The notes under the pieces are model-generated. The model did not search any database, was not told the DNA's origin, and was given only the letters and a program-made list of their open reading frames with translations. Below, one piece after another: positions 10,661 to 20,820 of a stretch of 64,000 nt of DNA (position 1 is its first letter; each line of letters starts with the position of its first letter). The position numbers were made by a program, and so were the translations under genes. Source of the DNA: Adiantum capillus-veneris (taxonomy: Eukaryota > Streptophyta > Polypodiopsida > Polypodiales > Pteridaceae); the NCBI GenBank assembly GCA_014529385.2, contig CM043944.1, positions 179,738,740 through 179,802,739 of the forward strand. Reading direction: 5' to 3'.

Positions 10661-12442
10661 AATTTAACTCTTCATGGCCAAAACCACTTAACTTAAAACA
10701 CATGGATAAACCGAAAAGCCAAATACTATGGAGACAGTAGACACAACTCTTAATCATTTTGTCATTGCAAAGTCATCTGAAATGATGTGAGCCTCTACAA
10801 CTTCCTGAATAGCCTCCAACGCTATTGCTTGCATTTTATACTGATTTCCATAGCTTTGAAGTACCTCCTTCACCGTGTGAGCATATTTTTGATGCATGGC
10901 CATGATTCAAATGTTACGTTTTTTTTTAAAAAAAAATTAAAATTTTTTAAGTGTTGAACTTTTCGGTTGTTTTCAACAGCTTCTAGATTTCAATCGGCTC
11001 CGAATCTGTCTGGGCTTGTCTCACATGAATTTGTTCATCTCATCGCATTCTTCGACCATAATGTGATGAGAAAAAATCATATCTTGCTCGCATTCTCCAG
11101 AAATCAACGTGCAAGTTGACAATTTATTTAAAAATGATGTAAAACATGCATTTTTTATTTTTTTCTTAATCTACGGGCTCCAACGAGCATTAAAACCATG
11201 GAATCTGAAAATACTCAAATAACCATTGTTTTTTATTGTGTTAATGACTGTATTTCCTACATACAAAACTTTCCCAAAATCTCGCCCTAACACCTTCAAA
11301 AGTGGCTTCCAAGGAGTGTACTCGGTCAAAATTTGAAACTGAAGAAAAACAATCAGAATGAACTCCTAGATTGTGTATAAAATTTAGAATAACCAAAATT
11401 TCCTTCAAAAAAAAGTTATGCTAAAAATTTGAAAATAGCCCCCCATTGGACTCCCCACAACGATAGAAGTCACAGGGTTCAAGGAGAGGTATGGTGTCAC
11501 AAGTGCATGGTGGGAATCTCATCGAGGTTTATTCCGTCAAGATCTCTTGTACTTTATCATGTCTTCTCATGTACAATCTTACCAAAAAAAAATGACACTT
11601 TAAATGACTACAAATCTTATTTAACTTATCAAACAATCTAAAATATGGTAGACCAAGAGTGCTCTTACACATCAACAAACAAAAAAGTCCAAACTTCTTC
11701 TCATTAACTTTGATTAACATACATTCGTGAACAACTTCCAAGGGGTAGTGCAGTCATAGTTCTTACATCCATTCCATGACATGGTATGCTCATGGGGTGA
11801 CCTATCATATAAAAATATCTCTGGTGGGGGTGCCCTCATGTTAGGAAAGGGTGTGCTGCTGATGAAAAGTTGTTGTATTGTCCTACTAGGGATCTCTCCA
11901 TGTTAGCATAGTGATTTTTGGTGTAGTGGGAGCCACATTGCTTGAGGAGAGCTTTGTGCCACCGTAAAAGCTTCATGTTATGCTAGTTCCTTGAGCCATT
12001 CTTGCATTAGGATGAGATTACCCACCTCTAATAAGGATAGATTTGAAGCACCTACCTGCAAGATGTAACAAAGAAGGCTGTTTTAGAGAAAAAGTGGTGA
12101 CACTTGACCTCTCTAACCTGCACCCACTGTTTCTTGTAATGCCACTGTTTTGAGCTGAAGAGCTAGCTTGACATTCGTGCATCCACGAATGCAAAGAAGC
12201 ACCTGCACCCATACACAACCAATTGCAATAGCCTAACAAGCCTACTTATCCCCTCCCAAGATATTGAAGAACCATACACATTCATCTCACCGACAGTATG
12301 ACGATCTTGGGATGACCTCTACTCACCCTCACGTGCGGCCTTCGGTGCAAACACCGCGGACAAGCAATATGTACACTTTTGTTGTGCGGAGTACATGGTG
12401 GTGGAGGGATACGATTTGTGATGTCCGTGAGCACCATGGCAG
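10661..12442. other. No gene seen
   Basis: AT-rich, non-coding on inspection. There are short frames only (11429-11741, 12239-12018), without family motifs. There is a long A/T tract near 10918-10945. Confidence 0.5.
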
Positions 12443-12695
12443 TTGTTGCGTGAGGAAGCAAAGAATGAAAAGAAAGAGGGGGGAAGGAGAGGGAGGAACA
12501 TGGGAGGAGAGAAGGGGGCAGAGGGGGAGAGGGAGAGAGAGGGGAGGAGGAGGAGAGAAGGGGGTAGGGAGGGAGAGGAGAGGAACATGGGAGGAGAGAA
12601 GGGGCAGAGGGGGGAGAGGGAGAGAGAGGGGAGGAAGAGGAGAGAAGGGGGTAGGGAGGGAGAGGAGAGGGAGAGAGGAGGAAGGAGGAGGAGAG
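12443..12695 (+). repeat. GA-rich polypurine minisatellite, 87-bp period
   Basis: Nearly all purine on the + strand for about 220 bp. The landmark GAACATGGGAGGAGAGAA occurs at 12496 and 12583, so two copies of an 87-bp unit lie in a longer GGGAGA-type tract. Open frames here are by-products of base composition. Confidence 0.85.
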
Positions 12696-12948
12696 AACAA
12701 AGGTTTTTTTTTTGGGGGGGATTTTTTTTTGAAAAAGTGGACTTTTAGTGTTTGTAGGTTTTAAAAAATGTCAAAAATTGATTTTTTGATGTGTATATAT
12801 GTTGGGAGGGAATTTTAAGTCAAAAATAAGTAAAAATAACTTTTTTGAAAAAAAGTCAAATTTTGGCTCTTAGTGACCCACGTTTTTGCTGATGTGGCCA
12901 CACCCCTTTACTCCCTTCACTTTCCAAAAGCTAGAGAGAGAAAGTGAC

Positions 12949-12983
12949 CTCCTAGGTCCACATCCTACATGTGTCTAAAAAAA
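12949..12983. repeat. Left copy of the 33-35 bp duplication flanking the copia element
   Basis: The segment ending in CATGTGTCTAAAAAAA directly before the 5' LTR recurs directly after the 3' LTR (17092-17126). They match at 32 of 33 core bases plus a shared CT. LTR elements normally leave 4-6 bp, so this is exceptionally long for a target-site duplication. Confidence 0.85.
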
Positions 12984-13210
12984 TGTTACCATATACATGT
13001 GGTAGTGATGTGTGTGAACACACTAGGACCGCCGGGGCATTTTTTCCCTCTTTAGGAGGTTTTTTCCCCCGTGCATTGTATATACGCCCATCACTCTAGG
13101 GCTATCTATCTTTCCATTGCACACTAAGTAACACACTCTCTATTGTGTGCCTTGAGCTTCCTTCGTCTTCTCCAAGCTGTGTGTGTTTCTCTGCAACGCT
13201 AATTCCAACA
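12984..13210 (+). repeat. copia 5' LTR
   Basis: Starts TGTTACCATATACATG and ends CCAACA two bases before the primer site, so TG...CA ends are kept (227 bp). TGTATATAC (13077-13085) is a plausible TATA element. Confidence 0.9.
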
Positions 13211-13212
13211 AT

Positions 13213-13224
13213 TGGTATCAGAGC
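13213..13224 (+). promoter_or_regulatory. copia primer binding site (initiator Met tRNA)
   Basis: TGGTATCAGAGC, complementary to the 3' end of plant initiator tRNA-Met, lies 2 bp after the LTR end. Confidence 0.95.
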
Positions 13225-13572
13225 AGGTCACGTCCTCCCGGGCTTAGTCGCCAACTGCTCCAGCACACGCCTGCTCACTTTCTCTGATTTCAGTGAGCTT
13301 TGGCGAGCGTTCGTAGGTCGACAAATATTTTGGGTCAGCTCGAAGAGCTTGGTCTGCTCAGAATTTTGATTTGGGCTCATTTCGGCCTCCGTTTCCACTA
13401 CGGGCAGTACTGCACAGGCTATTTCGTCATTTTGTGCAGATTTTCTGTCAGTGCCGTTTTTTGCATAACAGGTGCCTTATAGTCTTCTACGGTTTGTGCT
13501 ATATAGCACAAGTTGTTCCCGCTCCATTTCTCCTATTTTCGGACAGTTTTCACATCAGGTGCAGCATTTACC

Positions 13573-14616
13573 ATGGCTGACAACAACAACACAGATGTGT
13601 TCAAGATGTTTGCTGCTGAGGACAGGTTGGATGGGGACAACTACCCTATGTGGGCTTATATGATGCAACATGCTCTTGTGTCAAAAGGTGTCTGGAACAT
13701 TGTGCAGGGCATTGATGTACGTCCTGGTTCTGAAGATGTAGGCGATGTTGAGGATGTTGCAGGTCTTGCTGCAAGGATTGCAGCTGTTAGAGTTGTTTTG
13801 CCTACGGCAGAACAAGCTCGTTGGGATGTTAAGGATGCACAAGCTCATGCATTGATTGCGTTGTCTGTGAAGCGCACCATTATTCCTCACATCCGTTCAG
13901 CAAAATCTGCAAAACAGGCTTGGGATATTCTAGCAGGTCTTTATGCAAGCCGCAATGAGGCTAAAATTGCTTTGCTGCGTAAAGAGCTAGAGTCGAAGAT
14001 TATGCATGAGGAAGATGATATTGACACTTTCCTTGCTAGTGTCAAGGATATCAATGAGCAACTCATTTCTGCAGGTGAAGTCATTTCGGACAGTTCCCTT
14101 GTGCAGACTGTTCTTGATGCCTTACCAGATTCCTACCAGACTTTTGCTAGTACTTGGAGACTGATGACCCAAGGAAATCCTAAAGTTGTCAAGTTTGATG
14201 CATTATGCACATTGCTGTTGCAAGAGTCACTTTCTAGAAAAAACAGGACTAGGCAGCGTGCAGTTGAACAAGCTTTTATTGCTTCTCAAAGAAAGGGTGG
14301 TAACAGTAATGCAACCACTTCTTATGGTTCTGCTGCGAGTGGCAAAAATTCTGTTCCTAATGCTTCTGGTGGCAGCACTTCGTCTGGCAATTCTGGTGAT
14401 AAGGGCAAAAAGAAGATGCGTTGCCAATATTGTAAAGCCAATGATCACTTGATCAAGTCGTGTCCTAAGTTGAAGGCCAAAGAGGCTAAGAAGAAAGAGG
14501 GTGGTTCCACTGCAAATGCTGGTTCCACTACAAATGCAGCCATTGTTGAGTCTTCTGTGAAAGGAGATTGTGATGCTGATGTTGATGCAGAATGGGCCGC
14601 ATTCTTTTTGGCTTGA
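13573..14616 (+). CDS. copia Gag polyprotein
   Basis: The ATG at 13573 opens MADNNNTDVFKMFAAEDRLD, 347 residues to the stop at 14616. An upstream in-frame ATG at 13513 exists, but its extension is leader-like, so 13573 is preferred. The region about 15-230 is a UBN2/Retrotran_gag core (LDGDNYPMWAYMMQHALVSK, AWDILAGLYASRNEAKIALL, LDALPDSYQTFASTWRLM). A Ser/Gly/Asn-rich linker leads to a CCHC zinc knuckle near residue 297 (CQYCKANDHLIKSC). Gag would form the particle and bind RNA. The last residues (EWAAFFLA) run into the deletion junction. The original protein would have continued into protease. Confidence 0.92.
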   Translation: MADNNNTDVFKMFAAEDRLDGDNYPMWAYMMQHALVSKGVWNIVQGIDVRPGSEDVGDVEDVAGLAARIAAVRVVLPTAEQARWDVKDAQAHALIALSVKRTIIPHIRSAKSAKQAWDILAGLYASRNEAKIALLRKELESKIMHEEDDIDTFLASVKDINEQLISAGEVISDSSLVQTVLDALPDSYQTFASTWRLMTQGNPKVVKFDALCTLLLQESLSRKNRTRQRAVEQAFIASQRKGGNSNATTSYGSAASGKNSVPNASGGSTSSGNSGDKGKKKMRCQYCKANDHLIKSCPKLKAKEAKKKEGGSTANAGSTTNAAIVESSVKGDCDADVDAEWAAFFLA

Positions 14617-16810
14617 GGCCATCATGTGTGCCACTTATGTACTTAACAGGTGTCCTACGAAAGCTTTGCAGTCTATTACTCCATATGAAGCATGGCATGA
14701 TAGAAAACCTTCTATTGAGCACATGCGTGTTTTTGGCTGTTTGGCATATGCTTTGGTGCCACAAGTGCAGCGAAGAAAATTGGATGATAAGGCTGTCAAA
14801 TGTATTTTTGTTGGTTATAGTGCTGAAAGCAAAGGTTACAGGTTGTATCATCCGCAAACAAAACGTATTCTGGTTTCACGGGATGTAGTGTTTGTGGAAG
14901 ATTCTGTTCAGCCCTTGCTGTCATGTACTAGAGACAGTAATGTAAGCTCACAGGACATTTATGACACTTTGTTGCCTCTTTTTAGTGGTGGAAATACGAA
15001 TGTAAGTTCCAATGAGGCAAATGTACAGCCTATGAGGGTTTCTGAAAATGTTTTAGAACAGCCTATTACTGATGCAGATGTACATGATGTACTTGATGAG
15101 GAAAGGGCTGAAAATGAGCAGGCTAGAGGTATGCCAAAATGGCTGGTGCACACTTTGCGTGACAGTAAATTGGATGCACCTTTATCTAGTCGTACTCGTT
15201 CAGGCTCTCACCATGCATCTTATGCATCAGATTGTTATGCTTTGGCTGTGTCTAGTTTACATGATGTTGAGGAGCCTCTGTCTTTTGATGAAGCACAGAA
15301 TTCAGAAAATTGGATTGCTGCCATGAAATCAGAATATGATGCACTTATAGAGAATGACACATGGACTTTATGTGATTTGCGTCCTGGCAAAAAGGCCATT
15401 GGTACGAAGTGGGTTTACAAGTTGAAACGCAAGCCGGATGGTGAGATCGATCGCCATAAGGCTCGACTTGTTGCAAAGGGTTATGCACAACAAAAAGGCA
15501 TAGATTATGAAGAGACTTTTGCTCCCACTTGTCGTATGACTACTGTGCGTTTTCTATGTGCATTGGCAGCTCATTTTGGTTGGGATGTACATCAATCAGA
15601 CATTGTTACTGCTTTCTTGAATGGTGACATATTTGAGGAAGTTTATGTAACGCAGCCTCGCGGTTTTGTCATAAAAGGACAAGAGGACAAAGTGTGCAAA
15701 TGTAAGAAGGCTTTGTATGGGTTGAAGCAATCTCCTCGTGCTTGGTATGAGAAAGCTGACACTCATTTGGTTAAACGAGGCTTTCGTAACAGTCCAACAG
15801 AAAGCACATTGTATGTAAAGCGTGAGGATGATGTATTTCTCATTGTGGTTCTTTATGTTGATGATTTTCTGATCACTGGACCAAATGAGAGACATATTGC
15901 TGAATTTAAGGCTGATTTGAATGCTACTTTCAAGATGAAAGATGTGGGGCTGTTGCATCATTACTTGGGTATACAGTTTAAGCAGTGTGATGGTGGTATT
16001 GCCTTGTGTCAGAAAAGTTACATAGAGACATTGCTATGTAAGTTTGGACTTGAGGATTGCAAACCTATTGCCACTCCCATGGAAACAGGTTTGAAGTTGA
16101 GTCTACATGATGCTGGCGAACCTGCTGATGTCACTCTTTACCAAACTGCTGTTGGCTGCCTCATTTATGTATGCAACACGAGGCCAGATATTCAGTTTGC
16201 AGTCTCGCAGGTCAGCAGATTTATGCATAGCCCAGGATCTAAGCATTGGCAGGCTGTCAAGAGGATTTTCCGCTACCTTAGTGGCACTTTACATCTTGGC
16301 TTGTTTTATCCCAAGGGGGGATCATTGCCGCCAGACTTACATGCTTTTTCGGACTCAGATTGGGCTGGTTGTTTTGACACGCGAGTGTCCACAAGTGTTT
16401 TTTGTTTCATGCTTGGCAGTTCATGTATATCATGGTTGAGCAAGAAGCAACCTACTGTGGCCACTTCGAGTTGTGAGGCTGAGTACAGGGCAGTCTTCAC
16501 AGCTACGGTTGAGTGTGTATGGCTCAGACGCCTTATGGCTGACTTGGGTGTTGGACAGGACACTGCCAACACTATCTACACTGACAGTCAGAGCGCATTG
16601 GCAGTTGCGAGGAACCCAGTTTTTCATGCTCGCACAAAGCACATTGAGGTGCATTACCACTATGTCAGGGAGAGGCTCTCAGCAGGAGAGATCAGCTTGG
16701 CTTATGTGCCAACACAGGACAACCTTGCAGATCTTTTCACAAAGGCATTGTCTCGTGAGAAGCTTGAAGCTTTCCGCAAAGCTTTGGGCTTACTCCCCTT
16801 TGTGGACTGA
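14570..16810 (+). CDS. copia Pol, C-terminal half: integrase tail, RT, RNase H
   Basis: Uninterrupted for 746 codons in the +1 frame relative to gag, overlapping it by 47 bp. True pol homology starts near 14600 with FWLEAIMCATYVLNRCPTKA and HMRVFGCLAYA, the C-terminal end of copia integrase. The zinc finger and D,D,E core are absent. Reverse transcriptase follows: KWVYKLKRKPDGEIDRHKAR, QSDIVTAFLNGDIFEEVYV and the YVDD box at 15854-15865. RNase H follows with SDSDWAG, SSCEAEYRA, YTDSQSALA and the C-terminal RTKHIEVHYHYVRE. It ends LLPFVD. RT and RNase H look catalytically complete. With no start of its own and no protease, the element should depend on relatives. Confidence 0.92.
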   Translation: MMLMLMQNGPHSFWLEAIMCATYVLNRCPTKALQSITPYEAWHDRKPSIEHMRVFGCLAYALVPQVQRRKLDDKAVKCIFVGYSAESKGYRLYHPQTKRILVSRDVVFVEDSVQPLLSCTRDSNVSSQDIYDTLLPLFSGGNTNVSSNEANVQPMRVSENVLEQPITDADVHDVLDEERAENEQARGMPKWLVHTLRDSKLDAPLSSRTRSGSHHASYASDCYALAVSSLHDVEEPLSFDEAQNSENWIAAMKSEYDALIENDTWTLCDLRPGKKAIGTKWVYKLKRKPDGEIDRHKARLVAKGYAQQKGIDYEETFAPTCRMTTVRFLCALAAHFGWDVHQSDIVTAFLNGDIFEEVYVTQPRGFVIKGQEDKVCKCKKALYGLKQSPRAWYEKADTHLVKRGFRNSPTESTLYVKREDDVFLIVVLYVDDFLITGPNERHIAEFKADLNATFKMKDVGLLHHYLGIQFKQCDGGIALCQKSYIETLLCKFGLEDCKPIATPMETGLKLSLHDAGEPADVTLYQTAVGCLIYVCNTRPDIQFAVSQVSRFMHSPGSKHWQAVKRIFRYLSGTLHLGLFYPKGGSLPPDLHAFSDSDWAGCFDTRVSTSVFCFMLGSSCISWLSKKQPTVATSSCEAEYRAVFTATVECVWLRRLMADLGVGQDTANTIYTDSQSALAVARNPVFHARTKHIEVHYHYVRERLSAGEISLAYVPTQDNLADLFTKALSREKLEAFRKALGLLPFVD

Positions 16811-16875
16811 TCCTGTCCTTAGGGCATGGCACTTCCCTTTACTCATGTGCCAGCTCTCGTTCACCGCATCACTCC

Positions 16876-16885
16876 AGGGGGGATT
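16876..16885 (+). promoter_or_regulatory. copia polypurine tract
   Basis: AGGGGGGATT directly precedes the 3' LTR and would prime plus-strand DNA synthesis. Confidence 0.8.
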
Positions 16886-17093
16886 TGTTACCATATACAT
16901 GTGGTAGTGATGTGTGTGAACACACTAGGACTGCCGGGGCTTTTTTTCCCTCTTTAGGAGGTTTTTTCCCCGTGCATTGTATATACGCCCATCACTCTAG
17001 GGCTATCTATCTTTCCATTGCACACTAAGTAACACACTCTCTATTGTGTGCCTTGAGCTTCCTTCGTCTTCTCCAAGCTGTGTGTGTTTCTCT
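16886..17093 (+). repeat. copia 3' LTR, lacking its final 18 bp
   Basis: It matches the 5' LTR from TGTTACC to GTGTTTCTCT, then changes abruptly to CCTAGGCCC. The expected GCAACGCTAATTCCAACA end is missing. The junction with flanking DNA shares the bases CT. Confidence 0.9.
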
Positions 17094-17126
17094 CCTAGGC
17101 CCACATCCTACATGTGTCTAAAAAAA
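17092..17126. repeat. Right copy of the 33-35 bp duplication flanking the copia element
   Basis: Same sequence as 12949-12983 with one C/T difference (CCTAGGC against CCTAGGT). Confidence 0.85.
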
Positions 17127-17264
17127 GGCTATAAAAGTCTACTCAAAACTAGCTTCTTGAATGCCCTTGTCCCCTTAACCCTACACAACATTAGCCTTAA
17201 TCCCTAAAAATTAGGATTCCTTACAAGGCCCATGCAAGGTTCATATTTTTCCTAATGGATTTGT

Positions 17265-18740
17265 CAATTGCGTATGGGAAGAGGAATTTCAGAAATGTTT
17301 GTAAGCACTATTGGGGTTAAACAAGGATGTCCGTTGTCACCAACTCTCTTTGGTCTATGTATCGATTAATTGGAACAAATAGTACTTGACTTGAGGCAAG
17401 AAGAAGGCATTGAAGAGGTCACTATTTGCAATGCGGTAATCATGCTTTTGTTGTATGCGGATGATGTAGTGCTTCTAGCACACACTTTAGAAGATGCACA
17501 AAAGCTTATGGTTGTTCTTGAGAACTTTTGCTTGCATAGTCGGTTGATCGTGAACGAATCCAAGACAAAGGTTATGCTTGTGAAAACCAACCATAAGGAG
17601 AAGCCATGAATTGTGTACAACAATGAGACACTTGAAGTGGTTGAGGGCTTTAAGTACCTTTTCCTTGAGGTTTCGTCCAATCACAAGTGGCATGAATGTG
17701 CTATGCATCGTTTGGAACCGGGAAAAAGAGCATTTTATGCATTTGAGAACATGTGTAATGCGGGAAACATTAAGTGTTGGATTCTCAAGAAGTATCTTTT
17801 TGATGCATTGGTGACACCGGTTCTTCTTTATGGAGTTGAAGTGTGGGGCGGGAGCATCTCAAAATCTACTTGGAAAGAGTTTGAGAATGTCCAAAAGCGT
17901 TTTCTTACAAACTTTCTCCAAGTGAAGACACAAACACCATATATGCTCCTACTTCTTGAGTCGGGATGTCTTCCAATTGAGGTTATGGGCATGGAAAGGG
18001 TTGTGGAGTACATGATAAAGATGCGTCAAACCCCTCAGATGGATTTCCTACAATTGCACGGGAAGCAAGCAAAAAAGTTCAAAAGACGCATAAAAGAAAG
18101 ATCTTGAGCACGGGATGGATGCAAGACATAAAGAAGTGGTTTGGGATATGGGATGCATTACACTTGCTACACGATGCTTCAATTGACTCCCAAGTGAATG
18201 AAGTTTTTCTACAATGCCAATGTTTTACGGCTTGGAGAAATCCGGTGGGTCACGCTTCATACATTACCCCACCCATATTGCCCCCAACTACAAAACCATT
18301 TTCTTCGCTGAAAGAGGAAACAGTACTCACACTTACATGCTTGAGCCTATCCCCTTGTCGGAGATACACACTATCACAACCATTCGGCTTAGGTACCATT
18401 TCCTTTGATGCGAGATAGGGAGTTGGGGCAATGGGAGAAAAGTCAAATCGACTGTCCATATTATGCTCACTGCAAGTTCAAGAGTCTGAGTACCACACAC
18501 TACTAGAGTTCTTAGCTTTTGGTCACATTTGAGCTTGCTTCTCTCACATTTTCAGCCATAACTTAGACCTACACACTTTCCTCTCCCAACCAAAGTGTGG
18601 GCTCTCCATTGCGACTCTCATCACCACAATTTTGGAGCATCAAGAGTCACTCATCAGCCATATACATACTACATCACATGTAACTTTGGTCCCATAGGTC
18701 ATATTTGACCTAATAAAATCTATCTATCTATCTATCTCTC
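17265..18740 (+). mobile_element. LINE 3' half: RT palm to C-terminus, microsatellite tail
   Basis: Begins inside reverse transcriptase: GVKQGCPLSPTLFGLCID (stop after), then LLLYADDVVLLAHTLEDAQK with the YADD active site, and a long frame at 17613-18107 (YLFDALVTPVLLYGVEVWGG, LLLESGCLPIEVMGMERVV). After 18107 the frame breaks, but the C-terminal pattern (RLRYHFL, EIGSWGNGRK, EYHTLLEFLAFGHI) continues to about 18700. It ends in a TCTA/TCTC microsatellite (about 18718-18742). The first half of the LINE is absent, typical of 5' truncation. Stops at several places show it is dead. Confidence 0.85.
17613..18107 (+). pseudogene. LINE reverse transcriptase C-terminal part
   Basis: The longest open piece of the LINE above, 164 codons. 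YLFDALVTPVLLYGVEVWGG matches the common LINE motif after the RT thumb (Y-G-x-E-x-W-G). It was once in one protein with 17370-17609, now separated by a stop (KP-stop-IVYNNE). It would have been part of the ORF2 protein acting on LINE RNA. Confidence 0.8.
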
Positions 18741-18968
18741 TAGTGCATCCATTTCCTAGTAGATAGTACTTTAGTCTTTTTTTTAAATCATAACTTCTTC
18801 ATCCAAACTCTGATTTGGGTGATCTATAGACTCAATCAAAGAGCATGATTCCCTCTATGCATTGATGTAAAGATAAAAATTTTCAAAATTATGGAAGGCA
18901 TTTTTGCAGCAGAATTTTTGAAGTAAACATGTTCGAGAAGTTGACACTAATCTCTTATTTTACATACA

Positions 18969-19586
18969 ATGTCTTTTGGCACTCGCAAGGGTTGTTCTTC
19001 TTCAACAAGGTCCACAACCATTGTAGAAAATGATCCAAAATCTCCCAAGTACGGAGATGAAAATACAGCCACTCAACCAATGACATCGAAAACCATGATC
19101 ATGAAATACTTGGTACCATTGCAAGAGATCATAAACAAACAAGGTGAAGACTTACGGGCATTTGCAATGGAGAATGGAACGCTAAGGGTTCTTGTGGTTG
19201 AGAATGAGAATCTCAAGAAGACACTTGACATGAAAACAACACGTTTGATGAAACTTGAAGAGGAAGTCAAGGAATGTAAACACTCTCTTGTGGACTTGAA
19301 TGATTTGAAGGAGTGCATGAGTAAGGTAGAGCATGACCATGTATTGAAAGAGGAGAAATTGGACACCATGAGCCGGCATGTATGCAACATGAAAAATATA
19401 TGCACAAACAAGTTTTCGGCTAATGTATGTGGTAGCAATGTGGTTCCTAATTCCTCCCTCATGCAAGCTATGGCTCAAACAAAGAATACTGAGAATTTGG
19501 ATGTAGAGGAGTTGAAGAACAGGAGCAACATTACAAGAACATTGTTATTCGTGCACGTAGAGAGTTATGGTTTACGGAGCACTTAG
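18969..19586 (+). CDS. LINE ORF1-like coiled-coil protein (probable relic)
   Basis: 205 codons from ATG (MSFGTRKGCSSSTRSTTIVE). The middle part (about residues 55-130) has heptad-like Leu/Val spacing rich in Glu and Lys (VENENLKKTLDMKTTRLMKL), as in coiled-coil ORF1 proteins of LINEs. No zinc knuckle is visible. It is followed within 400 bp by endonuclease motifs on the same strand, which supports the LINE ORF1 reading. The C-terminal end (LLFVHVESYGLRST) is probably frameshifted. Function in RNA binding is inferred from position only. Confidence 0.55.
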   Translation: MSFGTRKGCSSSTRSTTIVENDPKSPKYGDENTATQPMTSKTMIMKYLVPLQEIINKQGEDLRAFAMENGTLRVLVVENENLKKTLDMKTTRLMKLEEEVKECKHSLVDLNDLKECMSKVEHDHVLKEEKLDTMSRHVCNMKNICTNKFSANVCGSNVVPNSSLMQAMAQTKNTENLDVEELKNRSNITRTLLFVHVESYGLRST

Positions 19587-19639
19587 AGTGGCTAAGCGGA
19601 GCACTTAGAGTGGCTAAGCAAGGATATTCTCACTCGAGA

Positions 19640-20765
19640 GAATGACAATTGTATGCACCATGTTATATGAGACCAAAGAAAATATTATCCTTTATAATAG
19701 CTGGATTTATTTGAGGGATACAAAATGTTCTGTATGTGAAGATTGCACTATTAAGCAACAAATTATGCGCCACAAGACATATAAGGAGAGGAATAAGAAA
19801 AACAAGAAGATCTCTCATGAAGAAATTGTGCCCAAGGAGGAGGCAAGTCCCTCAAGAAAATAGAAAGGCACTACCTATGAGGCCGAGTTACAATCAAAAG
19901 TATGATTTTGGAATTGCAATGGATACCGATGGAATATTGGGGTTGGCATTGATGAACTAACAAGGAAAGCCGATGTTGTACTTCTTGTTGAAACTTGGGA
20001 GCATGATACACAAAGGATTAACGGATTGGAGGATTACAATGTACATTCATTGATATGGTCAAAGAATCTCAAGAAACGGAGAGGGCAAGGGGGGGGGGGG
20101 GGGGGTTGGGGGTTGAGATTTTGTATCAATTGTGAAAGATGACAAGCACAAACGTTATGTATGACTAAAAATTATGACATCAAATAGAGCACCCATTTTG
20201 TAGTTGATTGTTACATTACTCATCACAATTCCCCCTTTTATGCTTGCATGGATAGAGACCATCCATTTTTTGAGGAGGACATTGCTTATTTAAAGGCGAA
20301 GATGATGTTATTTTCTTTGGGGACATGAATGCTAGAACAGAATAATTGCAACACGATACTCAACAATTTTATATGCCATACATTTCAAAGGGAGTTGGAG
20401 GAAGTTCACTTGTATGATTATACTATAATGGATGAGAAAGATCCAGATCACTATGGAGAGTTACTTTTACACATGTGTAATAGCACAAGTATGCTCATTG
20501 TCAATGGTGTATCTTTTTGGAGTGTAACCAATGGATGTACATGTTGAAAACATAATGGGGATAGTGTGAATGACTATATGCTACTCTCCAAAGGCATCAT
20601 GTATCACATAAAGAGTTTTAGGCTTGGCCAATGGATCCCAAAATTAGACCATCAAACCTTATGTATTTACCTTGCATGTGGGAAAGCAACTAAGCATGAT
20701 AATCTCAGCCAAATGGAAGAGAACTTATCACTATGTATGGATTTCAAACAGGTACCTATGTACAT
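19640..20765 (+). pseudogene. LINE ORF2 N-terminus: EEP endonuclease (decayed)
   Basis: Signatures of apurinic-like (EEP) endonucleases appear in order in shifting frames: ELTRKADVVLLVETWEHDTQ with the catalytic Glu near 19990, GDMNAR near 20320, and WIPKLDHQTLCIYL near 20630 in the S-D-H position. A G run at 20089-20105 and several stops break it. The reverse transcriptase that should follow is cut off by the gypsy LTR starting at 20766. It would nick target DNA for target-primed insertion in an intact LINE. Confidence 0.7.
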
Positions 20766-20820
20766 TGTCATAAAATCAAATATCTAACTAACCCAAATAA
20801 TTTTCTCATATTAAATTGAT

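Larger units (their letters stand above)
12984..17093 (+). mobile_element. Ty1/copia retrotransposon, young, internally deleted
   Basis: Order: 5' LTR (12984-13210), tRNA-Met primer site (13213), gag (13573-14616), pol C-terminal half (14570-16810), purine tract (16876), 3' LTR (16886-17093). The LTRs differ by two substitutions and one 1-bp indel over about 208 bp, so the insertion is recent. Protease and the N-terminal and catalytic part of integrase are missing between gag and pol. Reverse transcriptase and RNase H are open. The 3' LTR lacks its last 18 bp. Confidence 0.93.
7648..17262. other. Region with similar inverted ends (possible large DNA transposon)
   Basis: The left end reads CATTAGGAAAAATATGAACC (from about 7651). 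The same 20 bases occur inverted at the right end (about 17243-17262). Shorter matches continue inward in the same order: GGGATTAAGG(T/C)TAAT, GGGGACAAGG, and a run of CAAAAATTT-type sequence. I saw no matching flanking duplication and no transposase. The span contains a copia element (12984-17093), so the older unit would be about 5.5 kb. Shared ancestry of the ends is likely; calling it one transposon is inference. Confidence 0.4.

Noticed and set aside
12264-12764. 166-codon + frame and antisense frames over the GA-rich tract
   Set aside because: The product is Gly/Arg/Glu low-complexity from a polypurine minisatellite; frames exist in several registers on both strands, as expected from base composition.
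15596-15961. Minus-strand frame inside copia RT
   Set aside because: Antisense shadow of an intact, well-conserved + strand coding region.
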